DNA from: an uncultured Chlorobiaceae bacterium
Lineage (GTDB): Bacteria > Bacteroidota > Chlorobiia > Chlorobiales > Chlorobiaceae
Assembly: GCA_903824045.1 (NCBI GenBank)
Contig: CAIJVD010000006.1
Coordinates: forward strand, 62,001 to 126,000
Direction of reading: 5' to 3'
Length of the DNA stretch: 64,000 nucleotides
Shown: one piece after another, positions 1-9,738 of the stretch
Numbering within the stretch: the stretch's first letter is position 1
Layout: each line of letters begins with the position of its first letter
Made by a program: the position numbers and the translations under genes
Notes under the pieces: generated by a model
Databases searched by the model: none
Told to the model about the DNA's origin: nothing
The model's input: the letters and a program-made list of their open reading frames with translations, nothing else

Positions 1-2
1 AG

Positions 3-2075
3 ACAGGCCTTACCGGCGACTGCTGGCCGGATGCGCTGCTTGGCGAGGTGCCGCACTTCTACATCTATCCGATCAACAACCCGAGCGAATCCACCATCGC
101 AAAGCGTCGCGGTCTGGCCACCATGGTCTCCCATGTCGTGCCGCCGCTTTCGCGTGCCGGTCTCTACAAGGAGCTTCCTGCCCTGAAGGATCTCCTTTCC
201 GACTTCCGCGAGAGCAACCTTGGTGCGACCCATGAGGCATCAGGAGACGCATCAGGCATCGAGGAGGCCATCATGCAGAAAGCCGAACTCCTCAACCTCA
301 CCGATGACTGTCCCCGCAAAGAGGGTGAGCCGTTCACTGAATTTGTCAGCCGTCTCTACATCTACATCACCGAGCTTGAGAACCGCCTTATCTCCAACTC
401 GCTCCATGTGTTCGGCGAGGCCAGCCCGCTCGAGGCCCAGATCATTACCGTTACCGAGACCTTGAAGAATCGCGGAGAGGGTGGCTTGACACTGCCCTCC
501 CTGATTATGGCGAACTCAGGCAAGAACGGCCATTACAAGAGTTATGAGGAGCTTGCCCTGCTCTCGAGAAAGGGTGAAGAGGAGGCTATCCGCCTGCGCG
601 AATGGCTCGAACAGTCCTGCAGGGATTTCGTCCAGCAGTCGCTTTTCGACAGGAAGAACCCGCTCGCGGTCTTTGCTTCCATTACCGGTGGCGCCCGCCT
701 TACCGGTGACCCCCAGGCCTTTATCGAACAGATCACCGGAGAGGGATTCCAGCTGCTTGCCGCACTTCGCGACAACACCGGAGAGATGGAGTCGCTCATG
801 AAGGTGCTTGACGGCCGCTACATCGCCTCAGGACCGGGCGGTGACCTTGTGCGCGACGGCGTCAATGTGCTCCCTTCCGGCAGAAACATCCACTCCATCG
901 ATCCATGGAGGATTCCTTCCGAGCTTGCCTTCAAGCGTGGCACACTCATTGCTGAGAGCATTCTCAAGAAGCATCTTGAAGAGAATGACGGCCACTATCC
1001 TGAAACCATTGCACAGGTGCTCTGGGGTCTGGATACCATCAAAACCAAGGGTGAAGCGGTTGCCGTCTGCATCAGGCTGCTTGGCGCCGAGCCCGCCTAC
1101 GACGCCTTCGGCAAGATCAGCCACTACGGACTTGTCCCTCTGGAGAAGCTCAAGAGACCGCGTATTGACGTGCTTCTGCAGCTCAGTCCGATTTTCCGCG
1201 ACGCCTTCGGCCTGCTCATGGATCAGCTCGACAAGCTGGTCAAGGATGCCGCCAAGGCCGACGAGCCGATTGACTTGAACTATGTCAAAAAACATGTCGA
1301 CGAAGCGGTTGCAACCGGCATGGATTTCGAAACCGCCACATCAAGGCAGTTCACGCAGGCACCTGGCGCTTACGGCACCTATGTCGACGACATGATCGAG
1401 GATTCCGCCTGGGAAAACGAAGGTGATCTCGATGATCTCTTCATCCGCCGCAACAGCAGTGCCTACGGCGGCAACAGAAAAGGCGAGAAGCAGACCGAGA
1501 TCCTGCAGCAGATGCTCGGCTCGGTTGACCGTGTCGTTCACCAGGTCGACTCCACCGAGTTCGGCATCTCCGACATCGACCACTACTTCTCATCCTCCGG
1601 ATCGCTCCAGCTTGCCGCAAGGCGCCGCAACACGCGAGCCGGCGGTGAAGTCAAGCTGAACTATGTCGAGTCCTTCACCTCCGACATCAAGGTTGACGAT
1701 GCCGACAAGTCGCTCCGTATCGAGTATCGCTCGAAGCTCCTCAACCCGAAGTGGTTCGAAGGGATGCTCAAGCACGGCCACAGCGGCGCGGGCGAAATCA
1801 GCAACCGCGTTACCTACATGCTTGGCTGGGATGCCGTCACCAAGAGCGTTGATGACTGGGTCTACAAAAAGACCGCCGAGACCTATGCGCTTGATCCGAA
1901 TATGCGCGAGCGCCTCGCTACCCTCAACCCGCAGGCAATCAAGAACATTGTGGGCAGAATGCTGGAAGCTCACGGCAGGGGAATGTGGAAGGCCGACCAG
2001 GACATGATCAACGAGCTTCAGGAGATCTACGCCGATCTCGAAGACAGGCTCGAAGGGATGACCGACGACGAATAA
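3..2075 (+). CDS. bchH: Magnesium chelatase H subunit (BchH/BchS/BchT type), 5' truncated by the window edge
   Basis: C-terminal ~690 residues of the large porphyrin-binding subunit of Mg-chelatase, which inserts Mg2+ into protoporphyrin IX at the start of the bacteriochlorophyll branch together with BchI and BchD. The frame is open to the window start and reads TGLTGDCWPDALLGEVPHFY before the ORF-track GTG, so that GTG is not the true start. The CobN/BchH signature IYPINNPSESTIAKRRG and the conserved C-terminal domain are present. Green sulfur bacteria carry three paralogues (bchH, bchS, bchT). The visible part does not tell them apart, so the symbol names the family; if bchI and bchD lie just upstream, bchT is likelier. 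A bidirectional terminator follows. Confidence 0.9.
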   Translation, partial: TGLTGDCWPDALLGEVPHFYIYPINNPSESTIAKRRGLATMVSHVVPPLSRAGLYKELPALKDLLSDFRESNLGATHEASGDASGIEEAIMQKAELLNLTDDCPRKEGEPFTEFVSRLYIYITELENRLISNSLHVFGEASPLEAQIITVTETLKNRGEGGLTLPSLIMANSGKNGHYKSYEELALLSRKGEEEAIRLREWLEQSCRDFVQQSLFDRKNPLAVFASITGGARLTGDPQAFIEQITGEGFQLLAALRDNTGEMESLMKVLDGRYIASGPGGDLVRDGVNVLPSGRNIHSIDPWRIPSELAFKRGTLIAESILKKHLEENDGHYPETIAQVLWGLDTIKTKGEAVAVCIRLLGAEPAYDAFGKISHYGLVPLEKLKRPRIDVLLQLSPIFRDAFGLLMDQLDKLVKDAAKADEPIDLNYVKKHVDEAVATGMDFETATSRQFTQAPGAYGTYVDDMIEDSAWENEGDLDDLFIRRNSSAYGGNRKGEKQTEILQQMLGSVDRVVHQVDSTEFGISDIDHYFSSSGSLQLAARRRNTRAGGEVKLNYVESFTSDIKVDDADKSLRIEYRSKLLNPKWFEGMLKHGHSGAGEISNRVTYMLGWDAVTKSVDDWVYKKTAETYALDPNMRERLATLNPQAIKNIVGRMLEAHGRGMWKADQDMINELQEIYADLEDRLEGMTDDE

Positions 2076-2093
2076 GCCCCGAGAAAGGCTCAA

Positions 2094-2124
2094 CAAAAAA
2101 CCCCGGCACTCACCGGGGTTTTTT
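2094..2124. terminator. Bidirectional rho-independent terminator between bchH-type gene and guaB
   Basis: CCCCGG-cactca-CCGGGG stem with A-tract on the left and TTTTTTAT on the right. It can therefore end both the chelatase gene on the plus strand and guaB on the minus strand. Confidence 0.85.
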
Positions 2125-2145
2125 ATTTGGATGCTCTTCTTTTTT

Positions 2146-3786
<1,641 letters not shown>

Positions 3787-4103
3787 TCAACTCTTGGCGG
3801 AGACAAGGTCAATCATCTCCTGCACAAGGTTAGCGCCGCCGACTCCTCAGACCGACCGAGCACGGAGTAGACGTTGGCAAGGTAGCGTGTTGTTTTCTCG
3901 TCGGAAGGGTTCCTGGCATGTGCCGCGGAGAGGTTCGACAGTGCCCGTGAGTAATCATGGGCCAGATAGTCCTTCTCTCCAGCGGTAAAAAGAGCAGGGA
4001 AGCTTTGGCTTCTGTTGAACAACGCCGCAGTCGAGAGCGCAACGGTAACTCCGACAGCACCAACAACCATGTGCCTGACTGGCAGCTATCTGAAAGCCTT
4101 CAT
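3787..4103 (-). pseudogene. Degraded small membrane-anchored TPR protein
   Basis: Reading from ATG at 4103, the frame is MKAFR-stop-LPVRH, then an open stretch with one hydrophobic segment (VVGAVGVTVALSTAALF). A tetratricopeptide-like helix pair follows (AGEKDYLAHDYSRALSNLSAAHARNPSDEK, then YLANVYSVLGRSEESA). The ORF-track frame ends ALTLCRR, but the neighbouring frame continues more naturally as AANLVQEMIDLVSAKS. This implies one nonsense codon and one frameshift. A run of 13 G (4107-4119) lies just upstream of the ATG on its coding strand as C13. It is probably dead; whether the remnant from the internal ATG (4070) is expressed cannot be told. Confidence 0.6.
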
Positions 4104-4106
4104 GAC

Positions 4107-4119
4107 GGGGGGGGGGGGG
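4107..4119. repeat. Homopolymer tract of 13 G
   Basis: Uninterrupted G13 (C13 on the minus strand) directly 5' of the broken TPR gene's first ATG. Tracts this long are prone to slippage during replication, and the tract lies where the length of the untranslated leader would change. It could also be a sequencing or assembly weak point. Confidence 0.9.
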
Positions 4120-4342
4120 AAGGTTTTCAAATGATGATACATGGATCATCATGCAGCTTAAATATGCCCATACCGCAGGGAATATTCGCTATATCAATTA
4201 CCATTCACTCTATTCATCTTCGAAGCGGTTTTTTTTGATCGAATCGGACCCTTTTCCAATCCAAAATCTCTTCAACGATGAAAGAAGTGTGTGTTATGAA
4301 TGTCGCCGTGTCTCGCGTTTTGAAACGGAAAATTGGAAACAA

Positions 4343-4373
4343 AAAAGCTCCCGGTTGCGCGGAAGCTTTTTTT
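4343..4373 (-). terminator. Terminator of the serine tRNA cluster
   Basis: On the minus strand AGCTTCCG-cgcaac-CGGGAGCT followed by TTTTTTG, placed just downstream of tRNA-Ser(GCU), the last tRNA of the cluster. Confidence 0.75.
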
Positions 4374-4377
4374 TGTG

Positions 4378-4467
<90 letters not shown>

Positions 4468-4478
4468 TGAATGTATGG

Positions 4479-4561
4479 CGGAGGATGAGGGACTCGAACC
4501 CCCATGGGCGTGAACCCGGCAGTTTTCAAGACTGCTGCCTTACCAATTAGGCTAATCCTCC
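4479..4561 (-). tRNA. tRNA-Ser (anticodon UGA)
   Basis: 83-nt class II tRNA. Acceptor GGAGGAT/ATCCTCC with discriminator G. The anticodon arm GCAGT-CTTGAAA-ACTGC gives UGA. The variable arm is short-stemmed (GGGTTCACGCCC) and is followed by T-loop GTTCGAGTC. It reads UCA/UCG-type serine codons. The anticodon is UGA and not UCA, so it is not a selenocysteine tRNA. Confidence 0.95.
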
Positions 4562-4640
4562 TCGATGTTGTAAAGAACAGGTCACAAAGATAGTGAATCC
4601 CGATAGAAATGCCAGAAAAAAAAGGAGTGGCATATACTCT

Positions 4641-4701
4641 TCAAAAAACATCTTAATCGAATCAGTTTGTCGATTCTATTTCTGGCGGAGAGGGAGGGAT
4701 T
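4641..4701. repeat. 61-bp direct repeat, copy A (includes a tRNA-Ser 3'-end fragment)
   Basis: Matches 4842-4902 at 59 of 61 positions. It runs from TCAAAAAACATCTTAATCG to GGCGGAGAGGGAGGGATT, so it contains the last ~15 nt of a serine tRNA (minus strand) plus its 3' flank, but no further tRNA sequence. The 140 bp separating the copies contains a hairpin-forming CAAATG...CATTTG inverted repeat. Confidence 0.9.
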
Positions 4702-4841
4702 GATTCGGTCCCGAAACATCGGAACCTCACCCTGCGTTGCTGGGCGGCTCTCCTGCGGTCGCCGTCCAAATGTCCCGCCAAGGGCGCGCCATTTGTCGAA
4801 CGCCTCCTGTCGGGTTCTCATCCCTCCTCATCAACGCGATC

Positions 4842-4902
4842 TCAAAAAACATCTTAATCGAATCAGTTTATCGATTCTATTGCTGGCGGAGAGGGAGGGA
4901 TT
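4842..4902. repeat. 61-bp direct repeat, copy B (overlaps tRNA-Ser(GGA) 3' end)
   Basis: The copy that belongs to the functional tRNA: its right end is the 3' half-arm of tRNA-Ser(GGA). The offset from copy A is 201 bp. The arrangement (tRNA 3' end, short insert, duplicated tRNA 3' end) resembles the footprint left by site-specific insertion at a tRNA, but tandem duplication is equally possible. Confidence 0.9.
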
Positions 4903-4974
4903 CGAACCCTCGAGGGCTTTAACACCCTACCCGCTTTCCAGGCGAGCGCACTAGACCAACTATGCGACCTCTCC
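4887..4974 (-). tRNA. tRNA-Ser (anticodon GGA)
   Basis: 88-nt class II tRNA. Acceptor GGAGAGG/CCTCTCC with discriminator G. The anticodon arm CTCGC-CTGGAAA-GCGGG gives GGA. A long variable arm is followed by T-loop GGTTCGAATCC. It reads UCC/UCU codons and is the first tRNA of the leftward serine cluster, probably with its promoter in 4975-5220. Confidence 0.95.
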
Positions 4975-5220
4975 GTATAAATGGGCTCTAATTTACACTC
5001 TATTTTGCATTTTCAAAAAGATTCTGTTGGCAGCTTTGCATCCAGCCAATATCCGGTTTCAAGCGCTTGGCGCTTTCGAATCGTCAGCGGCAGGGTGATT
5101 CGTTGTTAACGGCATGAAAAATAGTGGCATAAACGTATTTTAACTCCGATCTGTTTATATTGATGCAGCTTTTCCGCCTCCGCTTCATTACCCGCAGGTT
5201 TTTTTCAGAGCAGGAATTCG

Positions 5221-6471
5221 ATGAAGGCACGTAGTTCAAACCGAAACGATAAGATGGCCACAACTTCGATACGACGTTTTTTCATGATTCCGACACTGCT
5301 CGGGCTTTGCATCACGCTCCTTTTTTCCGGGTGCGGTGCCAAGAGTGATGAGACCAGGAAACCGCAGCCAGCCCTGCCGGTGATTATCGTCAATGCCACT
5401 GATGCAAAGGTATCAACCCAGTATTCCGCCATGCTCGAAGGCAAGGTCAACGTCGAGATCCGTCCACAGGTTGACGGTACGCTTCGCTCGATCAATGTCG
5501 ACGAAGGGGCCTTTGTCAAAGCAGGCCAACCGCTCTTCCATATCGACGACAGCGTCTACCGTGAGCAGTATAACAGTGCCGTCGCCCTTCAGCATGCTGC
5601 CGAAGCAACGCTTGTTGCTGCAAAGCTGAACGAGGAGAAGCTTGTTCCGCTGGTGCAGAACAACGTTGTTTCCGATATTCAGCTTAAGACCGCCAAAGCC
5701 AATACCCAGACGGCCCAGGCAGCCGTCGAACAGTCCAGAGCCGCTGCCCGTTCGGCGAAGGTCAACCTCGACTATACGACCCTCAAGGCACCCGTGAGCG
5801 GTTATATCGGCAAAATCCCGTTCCGTGTCGGGAGTCTTGTCAGCAAAAACCAGAGCGCCTGGCTCACCCTGCTCAGCGATGTCAGCCAGGTCTACGCCAA
5901 TTTCAGCATGAGCGAGATCGACCTTATCCGCTTCCGCGAGCACTATGCCGGAGGCACATTACAGGAAAAGGTGCGCAAGGTCTCTCCGGTCTCTCTCATC
6001 ATGGCTGACGGCACCCTCTACCCCGAAAAAGGGTCGATCGGCACCATCAGCGGCCAGTTTGACCCTGGGACAGGATCGGTAAGGATCAGGGCGGCATTCC
6101 CGAACTCCAAAGCGCTCATCCGGGCCGGCAGCAGCGGCAAGGTCGTCATTGAGTCGTTCTACCACAATGCGCTCCTGGTGCCGCAGGCGGCAACCGTTGA
6201 GTTGCAGGACAAGATCTTCGTCTTTGTGCTCGGCAAGGGTAATAGCCTGAGGAAGCAGGTTATTACCGTGGCCGGCAAGAGCGGCAGCAGCTATATCGTC
6301 AGCGAGGGGATCAAGGCCGGGGAGGTGATTGTCACCGCAGGCATCGACAAACTTCAGGAAGGCACCGTCATCAAGCCCCTGACTGCTGCGGGAGCAGCAC
6401 CCGTGAAAGTGGCGGCCCAGTCAGCACCGGTGAAAGCCGCCGTCGTACCTGTCGGGGGGGTCAGGAAATGA
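5221..6471 (+). CDS. RND efflux periplasmic adaptor (membrane fusion lipoprotein, AcrA/MexA type)
   Basis: 416 aa. A signal peptide with lipobox (LLFSGC, Cys near residue 37) predicts an inner-membrane-anchored lipoprotein facing the periplasm. The biotinyl-lipoyl half motifs flank a coiled-coil hairpin (about 95-180: AVALQHAAEATL... and KANTQTAQAAVEQ), followed by the beta-barrel and membrane-proximal domains. It links the RND pump to the outer-membrane channel. The start has an AGGA five bases upstream. It is the first gene of a three-gene operon with the pump and channel. The Ala/Pro-rich C-terminal tail (AAGAAPVKVAAQSAP) is not conserved in the family. Confidence 0.93.
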   Translation: MKARSSNRNDKMATTSIRRFFMIPTLLGLCITLLFSGCGAKSDETRKPQPALPVIIVNATDAKVSTQYSAMLEGKVNVEIRPQVDGTLRSINVDEGAFVKAGQPLFHIDDSVYREQYNSAVALQHAAEATLVAAKLNEEKLVPLVQNNVVSDIQLKTAKANTQTAQAAVEQSRAAARSAKVNLDYTTLKAPVSGYIGKIPFRVGSLVSKNQSAWLTLLSDVSQVYANFSMSEIDLIRFREHYAGGTLQEKVRKVSPVSLIMADGTLYPEKGSIGTISGQFDPGTGSVRIRAAFPNSKALIRAGSSGKVVIESFYHNALLVPQAATVELQDKIFVFVLGKGNSLRKQVITVAGKSGSSYIVSEGIKAGEVIVTAGIDKLQEGTVIKPLTAAGAAPVKVAAQSAPVKAAVVPVGGVRK

Positions 6472-6525
6472 TGAGCAGCAACGGCCTACACAGTTTCCGC
6501 CTGGGAACCCTAAACCCGGACGGCC

Positions 6526-9500
6526 ATGTTTGAACGATTTATATCCAGACCGGTTCTGGCCACCGTCATCTCGATTCTTCTGGTCATTCTCGGCCTTGTC
6601 GGCATCAACCAGCTCTCGATTACCCGCTTTCCCGACATTGCGCCGCCGAGCGTTTCCGTGACGGCCAGCTATCCCGGTGCCAGCGCCGAAACCGTTGGAC
6701 GTTCGGTCGCCCCTCCGCTCGAAGAGGCCATCAACGGCGTCGAGAACATGACCTACATGACCTCGACCTCCGCTAACGACGGCTCGCTCTCTATCGCGGT
6801 CTTCTTCAAGCAGGGCACCAACGCCGACCAGGCGGCCGTCAACGTCCAGAACCGCGTCGCACAGGCGGCAAGCAGGCTGCCTTCCGAAGTCAACCAGATC
6901 GGCATCTCCACCGTCAAGCGGCAGAACAGCCAGATCATGCTGATCAATCTGGCCAGCAACGTCAAGGCGTTCGACCAGACCTTTTTGCAGAACTATGCCA
7001 AAATCAACATTGTTGACGACCTTTCCCGTGTGCCCGGCGTCGGTCAGGTGTCGGTCTACGGCAATCTTGACTACTCAATGCGCATCTGGCTGCGTCCCCA
7101 GCAGATGGCCGCCTACGGCGTGACCCCCCAGGAGGTGGCGGCTGCCATACAGAGCCAGAACCTCGAAGCCGCTCCCGGCTCATTCGGCGAGAACAGCTCG
7201 GAGGTGATGCAGTATGTCATGAAATACAAGGGCAAGAACCCCTATCCCGGCGATTATGAGCAGATCGTGATCCGTGCAAACGCCGACGGTTCGCTGCTCC
7301 GCCTCGGCGACATCGCCCGTGTCGAGTTCGGAGCCTACCGCTATACCGTTGACACCAAGGCAAACGGGCAAGCCTCCGTCGTGCTTGCTGTCTACCAGGC
7401 TCCGGGATCCAACGCCAACAAGGTGGAGACCGGTCTGCGCAAGGTGCTCGAAAAGGCATCGACCTCCTTTCCATCGGGTATCACCTACGCTATTCCCTAC
7501 AGCTCCAAGAAGGTCGTTGACGAGTCGATAGAGCAGGTTATCCATACTCTTATCGAAGCTTTTCTGTTGGTCTTTCTTGTCGTCTTTATCTTCCTGCAGG
7601 ACCTGCGTTCGACCATCATTCCCGCCATTGCCGTTCCTGTCGCCATCATCGGCACCTTCTTCTTCATGAACCTTTTCGGCTTCTCCATCAACGTGCTGAC
7701 CCTTTTCGGGCTGGTGCTCGCCATCGGCATTGTGGTTGACGATGCCATCGTGGTTGTCGAAGCGGTCCATGCCAAGATGGAGCAGAAAAACTATCCGGCA
7801 AAGGTCGCCACGGTCTCGGCCATGAGGGAGATTACTACCGCCATCGTCACCATCACCATGGTCATGGCATCGGTCTTTCTTCCGGTCGGCTTTCTTGAGG
7901 GCTCAACAGGCGTCTTCTACCGGCAGTTCGCCTTCACCCTTGCCATCGCCATTCTCATCTCCGCAGTCAACGCCCTGACGCTCAGTCCTGCCCTCTGCGC
8001 GCTCTTCCTCACCAACCTGCATGATGCAGATGGTGCCGGCAAACACGCAAAGTCGAAGAAGTTCGGCGAAGTGGGTCATCGTTTTTTCACAGCCTTCAAT
8101 GCCGGATTTGAGGGCATGAAACGTAAATACCTTGGTTCGATCATCTTTCTGATTCGCAACAAGCGCCTCACCTTCACCCTGCTCGGTGTGATGGTTGCCG
8201 TCTCGGCGCTGCTCTTCAAAACCACCCCGACCGGCTTCATTCCCGATGAGGACAACGGTTTCGTTATCGTCTCCGTCACCATGCCGCCCGGCTCCTCCTT
8301 TACCCGCACGCGGGGTGTCATGGACAAGGCCGCCGAAAAGCTCCAGACTGTTTCCGCTGTGCAGAAGGTGCTCTCCATCTCCGGCATCAACGTCCTTTCG
8401 AGAAGCTCTTCGCCCTCTTCCGGCCTGCTCTTCCTGCAGCTCAAGGATCTCAAGGATCGCGGGCCCGACGGCCAGATCAAGAAGGTTCTTGGTACGATCA
8501 ACAAAAAGCTTGCAGGCGGGGAAGCCTCTTTCTTTGCTCTCGCCCAGCCGACGGTTCCAGGATTCAGCACCGTCAGCGGCCTCGAATTTGTGCTCCAGGA
8601 CCGCAGCGGCGGCCCTCTCGACAAGTTCGGCAACATTGCCCAAGGCTTCATTGGTGAGCTGATGAAACGGCCGGAAATCGGTTTTGCCTTCACCACCTTC
8701 AAGGCTACCAACCCGCAGTATGAGCTTGTTGTCGACAACATCAAGGCAGGCCAGCTTGGGGTGAACGTCAAGGAGCTTTTGACGGTGCTTCAGGCATACT
8801 ACGGCAGCATGCAGGCCTCCGACTTCAACCGCTTCGGCAAATACTACCGCGTGATGATGCAGTCGGAACCTGGCGACCGGGCTGAACCCGCCTCGCTTAA
8901 CGGGATCTTTGTCAAGAATGCCGCCGGCAGCATGGTGCCAGTCAGCTCACTCATCACCCTGAAACGGGTCTACGGCACCGAAGCGGTCGACCATTTCAAC
9001 CTCTTTAATGCCATCTCCATCAACGCCACTGTCAAGCCCGGTTTCAGCACCGGTCAGGCGATCAAGGCGGTTGAAGGGGTTGCCAAAACCAGCCTTCCCT
9101 CGGGCTACACCTACGACTGGAAAGGCCAGAGCCGTGAGGAGCTTGAGTCAAGCGGCGGGCAGCTCTTCATTTTCGCCCTCTCCATCATCTTTGTCTACTT
9201 TCTGCTCGCGGCGCTTTACGAAAGCTACCTGCTTCCCCTCGCGGTGATGTTCTCCATCCCCACCGGGCTGCTCGGCGTCTTCCTCGGTATCAAGATGGCG
9301 GGGATCGACAACAATATCTATGTGCAGGTCGCCGTCATCATGCTTATCGGTCTGCTTGCCAAGAACGCCATTCTTATCGTTGAGTTTGCCCTCCAGCGCA
9401 GGGTGGCGGGAAGCTCGCTCGCCGCAGCCGCCATCGAAGGTGCCCGTGCAAGGCTCCGGCCGATTCTTATGACCTCTCTGGCCTTTGTTGCCGGCCTTCT

Positions 9501-9738
9501 GCCGCTCATGTTCGTTTCCGGCCCTGCGGCCCTCGGCAACCACTCCATCGGCGCCGCAGCCATCGGTGGCATGTTCTTCGGCATGGTGCTCGGCATCTTC
9601 ATCATCCCGGTGCTCTTCATCACCTTCCAGCACCTCCAGGAACGCATCACCGGCCCCGCCGCCGCCATTGTAGAAGCGGGTGAGCTTCTTGACGAGGTTG
9701 TCAGCAAAGAGAAGGCACGAAAGGGTGGTGCATCATGA
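6526..9738 (+). CDS. RND multidrug efflux transporter (AcrB/MexB family, HAE1)
   Basis: 1070 aa, usual size for an HAE1 pump. It begins MFERFISRPVLATVISILLV with the first membrane helix. Two large periplasmic loops follow TM1 and TM7. The TM4 motif GIVVDDAIVVVEAV carries the paired Asp residues of the proton relay. Further TM segments lie at about 340-500 and 870-1040, the latter including the family motif GLLAKNAILIVEFA. It is a proton-driven exporter of amphiphilic compounds; the substrate is not predictable. It lies 54 bp after the adaptor gene and its stop overlaps the start of the channel gene (ATGA). Confidence 0.95.
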   Translation: MFERFISRPVLATVISILLVILGLVGINQLSITRFPDIAPPSVSVTASYPGASAETVGRSVAPPLEEAINGVENMTYMTSTSANDGSLSIAVFFKQGTNADQAAVNVQNRVAQAASRLPSEVNQIGISTVKRQNSQIMLINLASNVKAFDQTFLQNYAKINIVDDLSRVPGVGQVSVYGNLDYSMRIWLRPQQMAAYGVTPQEVAAAIQSQNLEAAPGSFGENSSEVMQYVMKYKGKNPYPGDYEQIVIRANADGSLLRLGDIARVEFGAYRYTVDTKANGQASVVLAVYQAPGSNANKVETGLRKVLEKASTSFPSGITYAIPYSSKKVVDESIEQVIHTLIEAFLLVFLVVFIFLQDLRSTIIPAIAVPVAIIGTFFFMNLFGFSINVLTLFGLVLAIGIVVDDAIVVVEAVHAKMEQKNYPAKVATVSAMREITTAIVTITMVMASVFLPVGFLEGSTGVFYRQFAFTLAIAILISAVNALTLSPALCALFLTNLHDADGAGKHAKSKKFGEVGHRFFTAFNAGFEGMKRKYLGSIIFLIRNKRLTFTLLGVMVAVSALLFKTTPTGFIPDEDNGFVIVSVTMPPGSSFTRTRGVMDKAAEKLQTVSAVQKVLSISGINVLSRSSSPSSGLLFLQLKDLKDRGPDGQIKKVLGTINKKLAGGEASFFALAQPTVPGFSTVSGLEFVLQDRSGGPLDKFGNIAQGFIGELMKRPEIGFAFTTFKATNPQYELVVDNIKAGQLGVNVKELLTVLQAYYGSMQASDFNRFGKYYRVMMQSEPGDRAEPASLNGIFVKNAAGSMVPVSSLITLKRVYGTEAVDHFNLFNAISINATVKPGFSTGQAIKAVEGVAKTSLPSGYTYDWKGQSREELESSGGQLFIFALSIIFVYFLLAALYESYLLPLAVMFSIPTGLLGVFLGIKMAGIDNNIYVQVAVIMLIGLLAKNAILIVEFALQRRVAGSSLAAAAIEGARARLRPILMTSLAFVAGLLPLMFVSGPAALGNHSIGAAAIGGMFFGMVLGIFIIPVLFITFQHLQERITGPAAAIVEAGELLDEVVSKEKARKGGAS

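Noticed and set aside
4479-4561. Possible selenocysteine tRNA
   Set aside because: Anticodon is UGA, not UCA, and arm lengths fit serine; no selenocysteine gene is seen.
4684-4701. Possible fourth tRNA-Ser in the repeat
   Set aside because: Only the 3' fragment (GGCGGAGAGGGAGGGATT) is present; the anticodon and 5' arms are missing.
4582-4821. 79-aa ORF MRTRQEAFDKWRALGG... in the duplicated segment
   Set aside because: Lies in the hairpin-containing insert with tRNA remnants, no ribosome site, no recognisable family.
5021-5040. TTGGCAGCTTTGCA as a third sigma-54 promoter upstream of the efflux operon
   Set aside because: GG and GC are 9 bp apart instead of 12, and no conserved RNA follows.
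7180-7770. 196-aa and similar minus-strand ORFs inside the RND pump
   Set aside because: High-GC shadow frames of the pump gene with biased His/Asp/Gly composition.
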